DNA of 21,081 nt from a virus. A program made the position numbers and the translations under genes. The stretch lies in IMG/VR virus record IMGVR_UViG_3300044912_000114, positions 1-21,081 of that record. One strand, 5' to 3'. Below the pieces are notes generated by a model. That model worked only from the letters and a program-made list of their open reading frames with translations, had not been told where the DNA came from and did not search any database. Numbering within the stretch: position 1 is the first letter of the stretch; each line of letters starts with the position of its first letter. Shown here in pieces: positions 1-6,005 of this stretch.

Positions 1-676
1 ATTCTGGTTGTCCGCCCCACTCTAATGTCATCATACCTCTTGCATCATCCCATGCATCTGCATAGTTATGAGGGAATGCATTACCAATGTAATGCATGTT
101 TTCACGTTGCTGTCTTTTGTGAAAATGCCCACTAAAACCAAGTTCATAACTGCTAAACGAGTCTAAACTAATCTCACCGTGATCAGGCATTTGTACCATT
201 GCGTTCATAAAAAAATGAGGTAATTCAAAGTGTCCAAAGATATATTTCGCACCTTTCTTACCAATTTCTTTCCATTCATCATGTACTAACCAAGGGCATA
301 ATGTAACATTTCCAATGGTAGTTGGATGATGAACTACTGTAATTCCAGGAATATATTTGCCGAATTCAACGCTGTGTATGTCACGTTTATCTTTGTAATA
401 TAGGTCGTGATTACCTGGAAAAAAGTAAAATTCATCAAACGCTTGGCCTAATTTCTCTAATGCTCTTAGACTGTAATCCATTGTTGTAATGTTTAAACTG
501 TTGCGATTGTGATGCCAATCGCCCATAAAAATTCCAGTATCGCAGTTGTTTTCTTTTGCAGTTTGAATAAACCAATCTACAAATTCTTCACAATCTTGAT
601 TATGAATTGACGAATTGCTTTTAAGTCCTAAATGCAGATCTGTAAATACTGCTACTTTTTTAAATAAATTATCCAT
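1..676 (-). CDS. 47: gp47-like recombination nuclease subunit (Mre11/SbcD family), partial
   Basis: Calcineurin-like metallophosphoesterase of the Mre11/SbcD type. In T4, gp47 pairs with the gp46 ATPase as the nuclease for recombination-dependent replication, double-strand-break processing and host DNA breakdown. Reading leftward from the ATG at 676, 225 residues are visible before the window edge. The phosphoesterase motifs appear in order: DLH (D13, H15), GDWHHNR (D53), GNHD (N89, H90), GHFE (H149) and GHFH (H184, H186), so the active site looks complete. T4 gp47 is 339 residues, so roughly the last third is outside. The ATG is the only nearby start and lies inside the end of the endonuclease gene (8-base overlap, ATGGATAA), with a weak GGGA five bases upstream, so translation is probably coupled. 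A few extra residues (MDNLF) precede the core strand. Family assignment is strong. Confidence 0.92.
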   Translation of the reverse strand, partial: MDNLFKKVAVFTDLHLGLKSNSSIHNQDCEEFVDWFIQTAKENNCDTGIFMGDWHHNRNSLNITTMDYSLRALEKLGQAFDEFYFFPGNHDLYYKDKRDIHSVEFGKYIPGITVVHHPTTIGNVTLCPWLVHDEWKEIGKKGAKYIFGHFELPHFFMNAMVQMPDHGEISLDSFSSYELGFSGHFHKRQQRENMHYIGNAFPHNYADAWDDARGMMTLEWGGQPE

Positions 677-1433
677 GTGTTTCCCATGCTTTAAACCCGT
701 TGTAAAATAAACCTTGATTTGTTTTTTCTATAATTGTATTAGCCCATTGGCCGGTAATTCGGTGAAATTCACTTTTACTATTAAAGTATAATGTCTCGCC
801 ATTACTCGTTTCTACTCTTAATTTTTTTGAAACTTTTTCTGCACCTATAAGTCCGTTAATTTTATTTTGTGCTTTCATTATATCTGCATTATTTTGTTGC
901 CATTCTTTTATACTAATTGATTTAGATTTCTTACTATCGGGATTATGATTATAGTATTCTTTAAGTGTTTTGGATTTTTTTTCATAAATCTCTTTAGTGT
1001 GTAAGTGTTGAGTGAGAAGTTTCCTGTCAGCTTCAGAGGTATTAGACCATTTAACAGATTGATTATACTTGCTAAAATGAGAACCTAATGCAACTTTAAT
1101 TTTTTTTATATCATCGTCGGATAATGCTAATAAATTATGTTTTCCTAACCCATCTCCGCCGGGAGTTGAATTAAGACCATTAACGTATGAATTATATTTT
1201 TTAATATAATTAATTTCAGCTAATGCAAGGTCTCCTAATGATTTTATATTATCTTCTAGTACTTCGATTGTGCAGTTATTAATACCGTATTCCTTCATTG
1301 CTTTATGTAATGGAGTTTTGCAACGAGTATTTGCTTCGTTGCAATGCTCTTTCCATCTAGATAATTTATATGAAGGTTTTGAATCAAATCCAATATAAAT
1401 TTGAGTGTTAACTGTGATTTTATATATAAACAT
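669..1433 (-). CDS. Free-standing GIY-YIG homing endonuclease (Seg-like)
   Basis: Predicted site-specific DNA endonuclease that copies its own gene into phage genomes lacking it. The start chosen is the ATG at 1433, giving 254 residues. A TTG at 1445 would add four residues, but GGAG sits seven bases before the ATG and overlaps that TTG, so the ATG is the better start. The N-terminal catalytic domain shows IY (residues 3-4), YIG (13-15), R26 and H30 in an SRWKEH segment, the probable catalytic E73 and N88. A lysine-rich middle (about 110-205) and a C-terminal part (about 213-250, SKSEFHRITG) resemble the helical DNA-binding modules of such enzymes. It lies between the gp55 block and gp47 and overlaps the gp47 start. 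Sampled lines are about 28-30% G+C against 37% in a gp55 line, consistent with separate origin. It has its own late promoter. The class is clear; the target site is not known. Confidence 0.9.
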   Translation of the reverse strand: MFIYKITVNTQIYIGFDSKPSYKLSRWKEHCNEANTRCKTPLHKAMKEYGINNCTIEVLEDNIKSLGDLALAEINYIKKYNSYVNGLNSTPGGDGLGKHNLLALSDDDIKKIKVALGSHFSKYNQSVKWSNTSEADRKLLTQHLHTKEIYEKKSKTLKEYYNHNPDSKKSKSISIKEWQQNNADIMKAQNKINGLIGAEKVSKKLRVETSNGETLYFNSKSEFHRITGQWANTIIEKTNQGLFYNGFKAWETHG

Positions 1434-1439
1434 ATTTAA

Positions 1440-1443
1440 CTCC
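1440..1443 (-). promoter_or_regulatory. Ribosome binding site fixing the endonuclease start
   Basis: The minus strand reads GGAG, then TTAAAT, then ATG at 1433. This spacing is good for the ATG, while the TTG at 1445 has no purine-rich site at a proper distance. It therefore supports the 254-residue form. The site lies in the loop of the predicted hairpin at 1422-1467. Confidence 0.7.
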
Positions 1444-1456
1444 AAGTGTATGTTGT

Positions 1457-1464
1457 TATTTATA
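1457..1464 (-). promoter_or_regulatory. T4-type late promoter for the endonuclease
   Basis: The minus strand reads TATAAATA, the exact T4 late-promoter consensus recognised by RNA polymerase carrying gp55. It lies in the 47-base gap between the small upstream gene and the endonuclease, with its last base 24 bases from the ATG. The two rightward late promoters sit 20-23 bases from their start codons. Expected RNA start is near 1451, giving a leader of about 18 bases. It would also give late transcription of gp47. Confidence 0.75.
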
Positions 1465-1480
1465 CATTTTGGATTGAACT

Positions 1481-1738
1481 TTATTCATTATTTCCTGTTG
1501 AGTCGTGTTTTAATAAAAACCAAACTAAATCTTTGTTTGTGTTAAATGTAACTGATCCGCCATAGTTACTGTCAAAATCTACTTTGCATTTATAAGTTTC
1601 TTCAAACAGTTTTTCAATAAAACTAGCGTTGGCATCTAGGTTGTCTTCTTTAAGAATTCTATAAGCATCGTCAAGTGCAGGATGTGCTATATCCAGTGTA
1701 TTATTCGTATTCGTCTGATCTTCGCAATGCGTTTTCAT
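1481..1738 (-). CDS. Small conserved-looking protein of unknown function
   Basis: Codes for 85 residues, acidic, with no signal peptide or membrane segment. Residues 20-50 (HPALDDAYRILKEDN onward) look helical, and the end (GGSVTFNTNKDLVWFLLKHD) looks like a strand-turn-helix. It is not recognised; small proteins of this style occur beside gp55/gp47 in T4-like phages, but that is recollection. The ATG at 1738 lies 38 bases inside the 3' end of gp55 in another frame. GAGG is only three bases before the ATG, which is tight, so expression may rely on coupling to gp55 translation. No convincing downstream start was seen. The open frame, gene-like composition and operon position support it as a real gene. 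Confidence 0.7.
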   Translation of the reverse strand: MKTHCEDQTNTNNTLDIAHPALDDAYRILKEDNLDANASFIEKLFEETYKCKVDFDSNYGGSVTFNTNKDLVWFLLKHDSTGNNE

Positions 1739-2525
1739 ATTCCTCGGATCCTGTTCTGGTATAAGATGGATTCATTCCGTTCATTTCTAGAATGTCATCT
1801 CTAATGTTTTGATTTCGTTTTTCTATGTTAATTACTCTAACAAAACTGTTAGTAACTGCTGCTGTAAAATAAGCAAACGGGTTATCTGATTTAGATTCGT
1901 CAAATTGTAATCCAATCTGTGTTAATTGTAATATTGCTTGTCCACGCATTTCATCGTTGTATGTATAACCTCTAACATTACCTCTAGTAGCATAACGTTC
2001 ACATAATTTAATCATCATGCGAGCTAACGTATCGGTAATTTGTCCTGCATTTTTATCAAAATGCCCGTCTTCCAAATTGCCTTTCCAATGGCTTCTACCA
2101 ACACATACTAATTCGTTGTCTATAAATTTCCAGTGTTGAAACGGCGGAAAGTTAACTTTTTCTCTTTTGTCTGCTTCTGTTTTTGGATTTTTCTTTCTTG
2201 TTGCGTTTAGTGGAATGTGATCATACGACATAATTCTAAATACTAAACCTTCTTTTGGAATAGTTTTGTAGTTAACTTCGCATTCTGCTTGTTTAATTTT
2301 TTCGCCTTCACTCTTTCTAGTTAAATACGCTAAGTCCCCTATACGCTTTGCTTGATTCCGTTTTGCAGTAGCGATAGTGCGGATGTTTATTTTATCGAGG
2401 CTAGGTAAAATAATGTCGTATTGATGATATGACGGGTTTGTAAAAACACAGTAAGAACTTTTTGATCTATGTATTTCTAACAGCATATCTTTATTGTTTA
2501 AGTAATTTACTTTTGGTGTAAGCAT
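1701..2525 (-). CDS. 55: gp55-like sigma factor for late transcription
   Basis: Phage sigma factor that binds host RNA polymerase core and directs it to TATAAATA-type late promoters; three matching promoters are in this window. Length is 274 residues against 185 in T4. The T4-like beginning (KVNYLNNKDMLLEIH, residues 5-19) and the sigma region-2-like core (about 166-250, with GYTYNDEMRGQAILQL, FDESKSDNPFAYFTAAVTNS and IEKRNQNIRDDILEM) are clear. Between them is a segment of about 140 residues (23-165) absent from T4 gp55; similar insertions occur, as I recall, in marine cyanophage gp55. The C-terminus (EEYENALRRSDEYE) lacks the hydrophobic SLDFLYE-like clamp-binding tail of T4. The ATG at 2525 has GGAG ten bases upstream. 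It is first in the leftward operon behind a sigma70-type promoter. Confidence 0.9.
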   Translation of the reverse strand: MLTPKVNYLNNKDMLLEIHRSKSSYCVFTNPSYHQYDIILPSLDKINIRTIATAKRNQAKRIGDLAYLTRKSEGEKIKQAECEVNYKTIPKEGLVFRIMSYDHIPLNATRKKNPKTEADKREKVNFPPFQHWKFIDNELVCVGRSHWKGNLEDGHFDKNAGQITDTLARMMIKLCERYATRGNVRGYTYNDEMRGQAILQLTQIGLQFDESKSDNPFAYFTAAVTNSFVRVINIEKRNQNIRDDILEMNGMNPSYTRTGSEEYENALRRSDEYE

Positions 2526-2551
2526 TTTTGTGTATCTCCATTTACATGTAT

Positions 2552-2580
2552 ATTATAAACTCTGCAGTTAATAAAGTCAA
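2552..2580 (-). promoter_or_regulatory. Sigma70-type early promoter for the gp55 operon
   Basis: On the minus strand, TTGACT (2580-2575) and TATAAT (2557-2552) are separated by exactly 17 bases. The -10 is a perfect match and the -35 has one mismatch, so host polymerase should use it strongly. Expected RNA start is near 2545, leaving a leader of about 20 bases that holds the GGAG of gp55 (2539-2536). It would drive gp55, the small gene and, by read-through, the endonuclease region and gp47. Confidence 0.8.
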
Positions 2581-2587
2581 ATAAATA
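2580..2587 (+). promoter_or_regulatory. T4-type late promoter for the baseplate operon
   Basis: AATAAATA matches the NATAAATA late motif. Expected RNA start is near 2593, giving a leader of about 17 bases that includes AGGAG (2598-2602), seven bases before the gp48 ATG. It would drive gp48, gp53, the hub protein, gp5 and gp25 once gp55 is made. Its first base is also the outer base of the -35 box of the gp55 promoter. Confidence 0.75.
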
Positions 2588-2602
2588 ATACAATAAAAGG
2601 AG

Positions 2603-2610
2603 TATTTATA
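2603..2610 (-). promoter_or_regulatory. Possible leftward late promoter (TATAAATA), weakly supported
   Basis: The minus strand reads TATAAATA across the gp48 leader and the first base of its start codon. It points at gp55, 78 bases away. With the rightward motif at 2581-2587 it forms a 7-base inverted repeat around the gp48 ribosome binding site. It could let gp55 boost its own late expression, or be chance in A/T-rich leader sequence. Confidence 0.3.
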
Positions 2611-3512
2611 TGGGATTAGCAAGTATAGGCGCAGCAGTAACTGCAGGTATTGGGACAGCTGGGAACGCATTAGATTACATAAGTGGTCGCCGGGCGCTTA
2701 CATTACCTAGAGCAGGTGAATTAATTGGTGATGTATTAAGTGAAGTAGCAATGGTTGAAGATGCATTTATTGATGATTGGCGAGTTCGATTATCTTTACC
2801 AACATGGCCAAGTTTTAGAGGTAGTCCGGTATTACAACCGTTAGCAGATGCAGGCGGTTTAATATTTCCTTATACACCGTCTATTAGTATAAGTTCATCA
2901 GCAAACTATCAAAAAATGAATCCAATTCATTCAAACTTTGCATTTCAAACATTTCAACACAGTGAACCGGGTGAAATTACAATAAATGCTCCGATGCATG
3001 TTGAAGATCAAGAACAAGGTTTATATTGGATTGCGGCACTACATTATTGTCGATCTGTAACAAAAATGTTTTCAGGATATGATCCTAAAGCAGGAAATCC
3101 ACCACCAATTGTTATGTTAAATGGGTACGGAAGTTATGTGTTTAACAATGTACCAGTAGTAGTTAAATCGTTTAGTACACAATTAACTGCAGAATGTGAT
3201 TACATACCCGTTAATACTAACACAAGTTTAGCCGGCGTAGTTGGATCAATTGCAAGTGGTGTAGGTTCGATTGCAAGTGCATTTGGTGCAAGCGGAGTAT
3301 CTGATATTGCGGATGAAGTAGAAAAAGTAGCCACATTAGCAAATGCAGTCGGTGCAGGAATATCAGTTGACGGCGGAATTGCATATGTTCCAACAAAAAG
3401 TTCGTTTACGATTACTGTATGTCCAGCATATAGTAGAACAAGTGCGCGTAAATTTAGTTTAGATAATTTTGTAGCAGGCGCATATCTCAACAATTATTTT
3501 GGATATGTATAA
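2610..3512 (+). CDS. 48: gp48-like baseplate tail tube cap
   Basis: Structural protein of the gp48/gp54 family, which caps the baseplate hub and starts tail tube polymerisation. It has 300 residues (T4 gp48: 364). The conserved body covers about 85-200: FPYTPSISIS, NFAFQTFQHSEPGEITI, a helix with EQGLYWIAALHY, then PPPIVMLNGYG and VVVKSFSTQL. A Gly/Ala/Ser-rich stretch at 207-255 interrupts the fold before the last strands (TITVCPAYSRTSARKFS). The first 20 residues are hydrophobic and glycine-rich. The ATG at 2610 is preceded by AGGAG at 2598-2602. It is first in the late operon; its stop overlaps the gp53 start (TAATG). No separate gp54 gene is visible, so this protein may do both cap and tube-initiator jobs, or gp54 lies elsewhere. 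Confidence 0.85.
   Translation: MGLASIGAAVTAGIGTAGNALDYISGRRALTLPRAGELIGDVLSEVAMVEDAFIDDWRVRLSLPTWPSFRGSPVLQPLADAGGLIFPYTPSISISSSANYQKMNPIHSNFAFQTFQHSEPGEITINAPMHVEDQEQGLYWIAALHYCRSVTKMFSGYDPKAGNPPPIVMLNGYGSYVFNNVPVVVKSFSTQLTAECDYIPVNTNTSLAGVVGSIASGVGSIASAFGASGVSDIADEVEKVATLANAVGAGISVDGGIAYVPTKSSFTITVCPAYSRTSARKFSLDNFVAGAYLNNYFGYV
3240..3281 (+). repeat. Imperfect 21-base tandem duplication inside gp48
   Basis: Two adjacent 21-base units (3240-3260 and 3261-3281) match at 16 positions and encode VGSIASG and VGSIASA. They lie in the Gly/Ala/Ser-rich segment of gp48, suggesting a loop that grew by duplication. Confidence 0.5.
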
Positions 3513-3814
3513 TGGCAGCAAAATATAGTAATGTAAGTCCGTGGTATAATACACCGATTACGCAAGATTACTTAGATATTATGCGTATTAGGCAAGTTTC
3601 GTCAGAAAAGGCAGATTACTTGTATACAATTGAAGCTCAGTATAAGCATCGTCCTGATTTATTAGCATACGATTTATACGGTAATCCGGGATTATGGTGG
3701 GTGTTTACCCAACGAAATTTAAACGTAATTCAAGATCCAATTTTTGACTTTGTTCCAGGAACACAAATATACATACCTCAGTATAGTAAATTAAAAATTC
3801 ACTTAGGAATATAA
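3512..3814 (+). CDS. 53: gp53-like baseplate wedge protein
   Basis: Small wedge component that in T4 joins neighbouring wedges around the hub. It has 100 residues, about half of T4 gp53 (196). Residues 45-98 carry the LysM-like pattern typical of the family: RPDLLAYDLYGNPGLWWVF, then a helix, then FVPGTQIYIPQ. The N-terminal part (VSPWYNTPITQDYLDIMRIR) is also family-like. It appears complete, because the start overlaps the gp48 stop and the stop is followed after one base by the next ATG. The ribosome binding site is weak (GGAT), so translation is probably coupled to gp48. Confidence 0.85.
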   Translation: MAAKYSNVSPWYNTPITQDYLDIMRIRQVSSEKADYLYTIEAQYKHRPDLLAYDLYGNPGLWWVFTQRNLNVIQDPIFDFVPGTQIYIPQYSKLKIHLGI

Positions 3815-3815
3815 T

Positions 3816-6005
3816 ATGTCATTTTTAGATTCAGCAACAACATTTATTCAAGATACTTCAAAAGTTATTGCAACTTCAATCTCAGAAATTGCCGCGGATG
3901 TTGGGTTAGATTTTACTACAATCCCGGAAATAAAATTACCAGTACCAAACGTTCTCCATGATTATGCAACCTACGATTATATTTTAACCATTAGTGTACT
4001 ACATGATGAAGATATTAAAGATCCGGATAACTCATATTTTAAAAATAAAACATTACAACCGGGCGCACGATATGGCAAACCGGCACAAATTATTTGTAAA
4101 TCAGCAAATGCAGATCCGTCAAATCGGGTAAAACTTGATGATTACGGAAAGTGGGACTTCTTTATCAATAATTTAAAAGTTGAAGGCAACGTTGGGTTTA
4201 TGGAAGGTAATAATACAACATCGACTAATCTGTCATTTGATATTTACGAACCGTATAGTATGGGATTATTTACAATGTCATGCCAACAAGCTGCATGGGA
4301 AGCAGAACACAGAAACTGGAACGAAGCACCGTTTTTATTAACTATTGAATTTAGAGGAAATACTGAATCAGGATCAATGGTGCCGATTACTTCTACTACT
4401 AGATACATCCCATTTAAGTTTCAAAACATTAGTATGACAGTTAATACAACTGGTGCAAATTATACTGTAGCTGCATACGTTTGGAATGATATTGGGTTAT
4501 CTGATAAACATGCAAAATTAAAAACTGACGTGGCAGTAAAGGGATCAACTGTTCAGGAAATTTTACAAACTGGTGAAAAAAGTTTACAAGCAATTTGGAA
4601 TAGACGATTACGCCAGTTTAAAGAAGATAAAATTTTAGAAGTTCCTGATGAGATATTAATTATATTTCCTCAAGAAATTGCATCTGATAAAGGCAGCGAG
4701 GGTGATTCTAGTTCCGGTGCAACAGTAGGAAGTGATTCTAGTAGTACGTTGTATGATAAGTTAGGTGTAAAGAAGAGTACAGTAAACGAAACCCATGTTC
4801 AAGAACCTGAAAAATGCAATATTATTGGTAAAGCATCGTTAGGGTTTGGCAAAGACAAAACAGCAGACCCGCCGTATGGTAACGAAAGTAATATGTATAA
4901 TACTGAAAACAAGTGTTTTACTAGAGCTAACAATACACCAAATCCAACAGATTGTGAGTTTAAATTTAGACAAGATACTGATATTCCAAATGCTATTAAT
5001 CAAGTAATTTTGCAAAGTGATTTTCCGACAGAGTCTCTTAAACCTGAAGGTACATCACCGTCTGGATATAAAAAATGGTGGAGAATTGATATACAAGTGT
5101 ATAACATTTCAACTGAAGCAAACTATCCTACAACTGGTACTAAACCTAAAGTTATTGTGTATCGAGTAATTCCGTACAATGCACATGCTAGTTCCGGTAT
5201 AGTAGCACCTGGCGACAAACCACCAGGTTACGATTTAATGATGTCTAAGATTGTAAAAGAATACAATTACATTTATACTGGTAAAAACGTTGATGTAATC
5301 AATTTTGAAATTAAACTTGAAAGCACATTTAGTGCATTAATGGCTGCTGACTATTCAAAAAATTCAAAAGATATAACAACTGCAGCAAAGCAAGGTGCTA
5401 CTAAAAAAGATGAAGATGTTAATACAGTTGCAATAGTAGGCAAGCCTCCTGAAAAAGGAACAAATCCAATGTCGCTAAGTTATGTTGCAACTTTTATGAG
5501 TTCTGACTTTAAAGGCGGCGGAGGAACAGAAACTGCAGGTACACGAGCTGGCAGATTGTTCCATGATGCAATAACAAAAGGCGGAGAAATGATTGAGTTA
5601 AATCTAAAAATTGTCGGTGATCCTATGTTTTTACACCATAGCGGATTTGGTAATTACACCGCAAAACCAACTCAATATCCAAATTTACACACTGACGGTA
5701 CTATTAATTACCAAGCAGGTGAAGTTAATATTGTAGTTAATTTTAGAGTTCCGCTTGATATTCAACAAGAAACAGGTCTTTATAAATTTGACGGTATTGT
5801 TTCAACTTCTCCGTTGTTACAGTTTAGTGGAATATATACAGTTCGACAAGTAGTTAGTACGTTTAATAATGGCGTATTTGAACAAGAATTAATCGGTGGC
5901 CGCGCAAATAATCAAGAATCAGCAGCAACCGGGTCTGACCAAAAATCGTTTAGTATTTCGGATATGACAAAGAACGGTATTAAAGCAATAACTGGAGCGT
6001 TTTAA
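3816..6005 (+). CDS. Large baseplate protein, probable hub (gp27-like position)
   Basis: A 729-residue structural protein directly before gp5. In T4 the partner of gp5 is the hub protein gp27 (391 residues). The C-terminal part (about 590-697) ends with SGIYTVRQVVSTFNNGVFEQ and then a charged turn. This resembles the end of tail hub proteins of the gp27/gpD type, where the last domain closes with a 'GxYxVxxVxHxFxxGxFxxxL' pattern. The N-terminal part (45-285) is rich in strands and contains TTRYIPFKFQNISMTV. A Ser/Gly/Asp-rich linker (about 290-312) separates the halves; a further motif is YIYTGKNVDVINFEIKLEST (485-504). No membrane segment is seen. AGGA lies seven bases before the ATG. Structural role is near certain from context; the hub assignment is inference from position and a short C-terminal pattern. 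Confidence 0.6.
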   Translation: MSFLDSATTFIQDTSKVIATSISEIAADVGLDFTTIPEIKLPVPNVLHDYATYDYILTISVLHDEDIKDPDNSYFKNKTLQPGARYGKPAQIICKSANADPSNRVKLDDYGKWDFFINNLKVEGNVGFMEGNNTTSTNLSFDIYEPYSMGLFTMSCQQAAWEAEHRNWNEAPFLLTIEFRGNTESGSMVPITSTTRYIPFKFQNISMTVNTTGANYTVAAYVWNDIGLSDKHAKLKTDVAVKGSTVQEILQTGEKSLQAIWNRRLRQFKEDKILEVPDEILIIFPQEIASDKGSEGDSSSGATVGSDSSSTLYDKLGVKKSTVNETHVQEPEKCNIIGKASLGFGKDKTADPPYGNESNMYNTENKCFTRANNTPNPTDCEFKFRQDTDIPNAINQVILQSDFPTESLKPEGTSPSGYKKWWRIDIQVYNISTEANYPTTGTKPKVIVYRVIPYNAHASSGIVAPGDKPPGYDLMMSKIVKEYNYIYTGKNVDVINFEIKLESTFSALMAADYSKNSKDITTAAKQGATKKDEDVNTVAIVGKPPEKGTNPMSLSYVATFMSSDFKGGGGTETAGTRAGRLFHDAITKGGEMIELNLKIVGDPMFLHHSGFGNYTAKPTQYPNLHTDGTINYQAGEVNIVVNFRVPLDIQQETGLYKFDGIVSTSPLLQFSGIYTVRQVVSTFNNGVFEQELIGGRANNQESAATGSDQKSFSISDMTKNGIKAITGAF

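Larger units (their letters stand above)
1422..1467 (-). promoter_or_regulatory. Predicted RNA hairpin hiding the endonuclease start codon
   Basis: In a leftward transcript coming from upstream, bases 1467-1457 (ATGTATAAATA) can pair without interruption with bases 1432-1422 (TGTTTATATAT): 11 pairs, two of them G.U. The loop of 24 bases holds the GGAG site, and the stem takes in the second and third bases of the start codon. The upstream arm is the late promoter itself, so a transcript started at that promoter (near 1451) lacks it and cannot fold this way. Stability is modest because the stem is nearly all A-U and the loop is long. T4 I-TevI is known to use this logic; its use here is inference. 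Confidence 0.5.

Noticed and set aside
1434-1445. TTG start giving the endonuclease four more residues (MELN)
   Set aside because: The GGAG needed for initiation overlaps that start and is correctly spaced for the ATG at 1433 instead.
1701-1738. Programmed frameshift fusing gp55 to the small gene
   Set aside because: No slippery heptamer or stimulatory structure was seen at the overlap; simple overlapping genes explain it.
3200-3493. Open frame on the minus strand inside gp48
   Set aside because: Mirror of the gp48 coding frame; no ribosome binding site, low-complexity product, and fully inside a well-supported gene.
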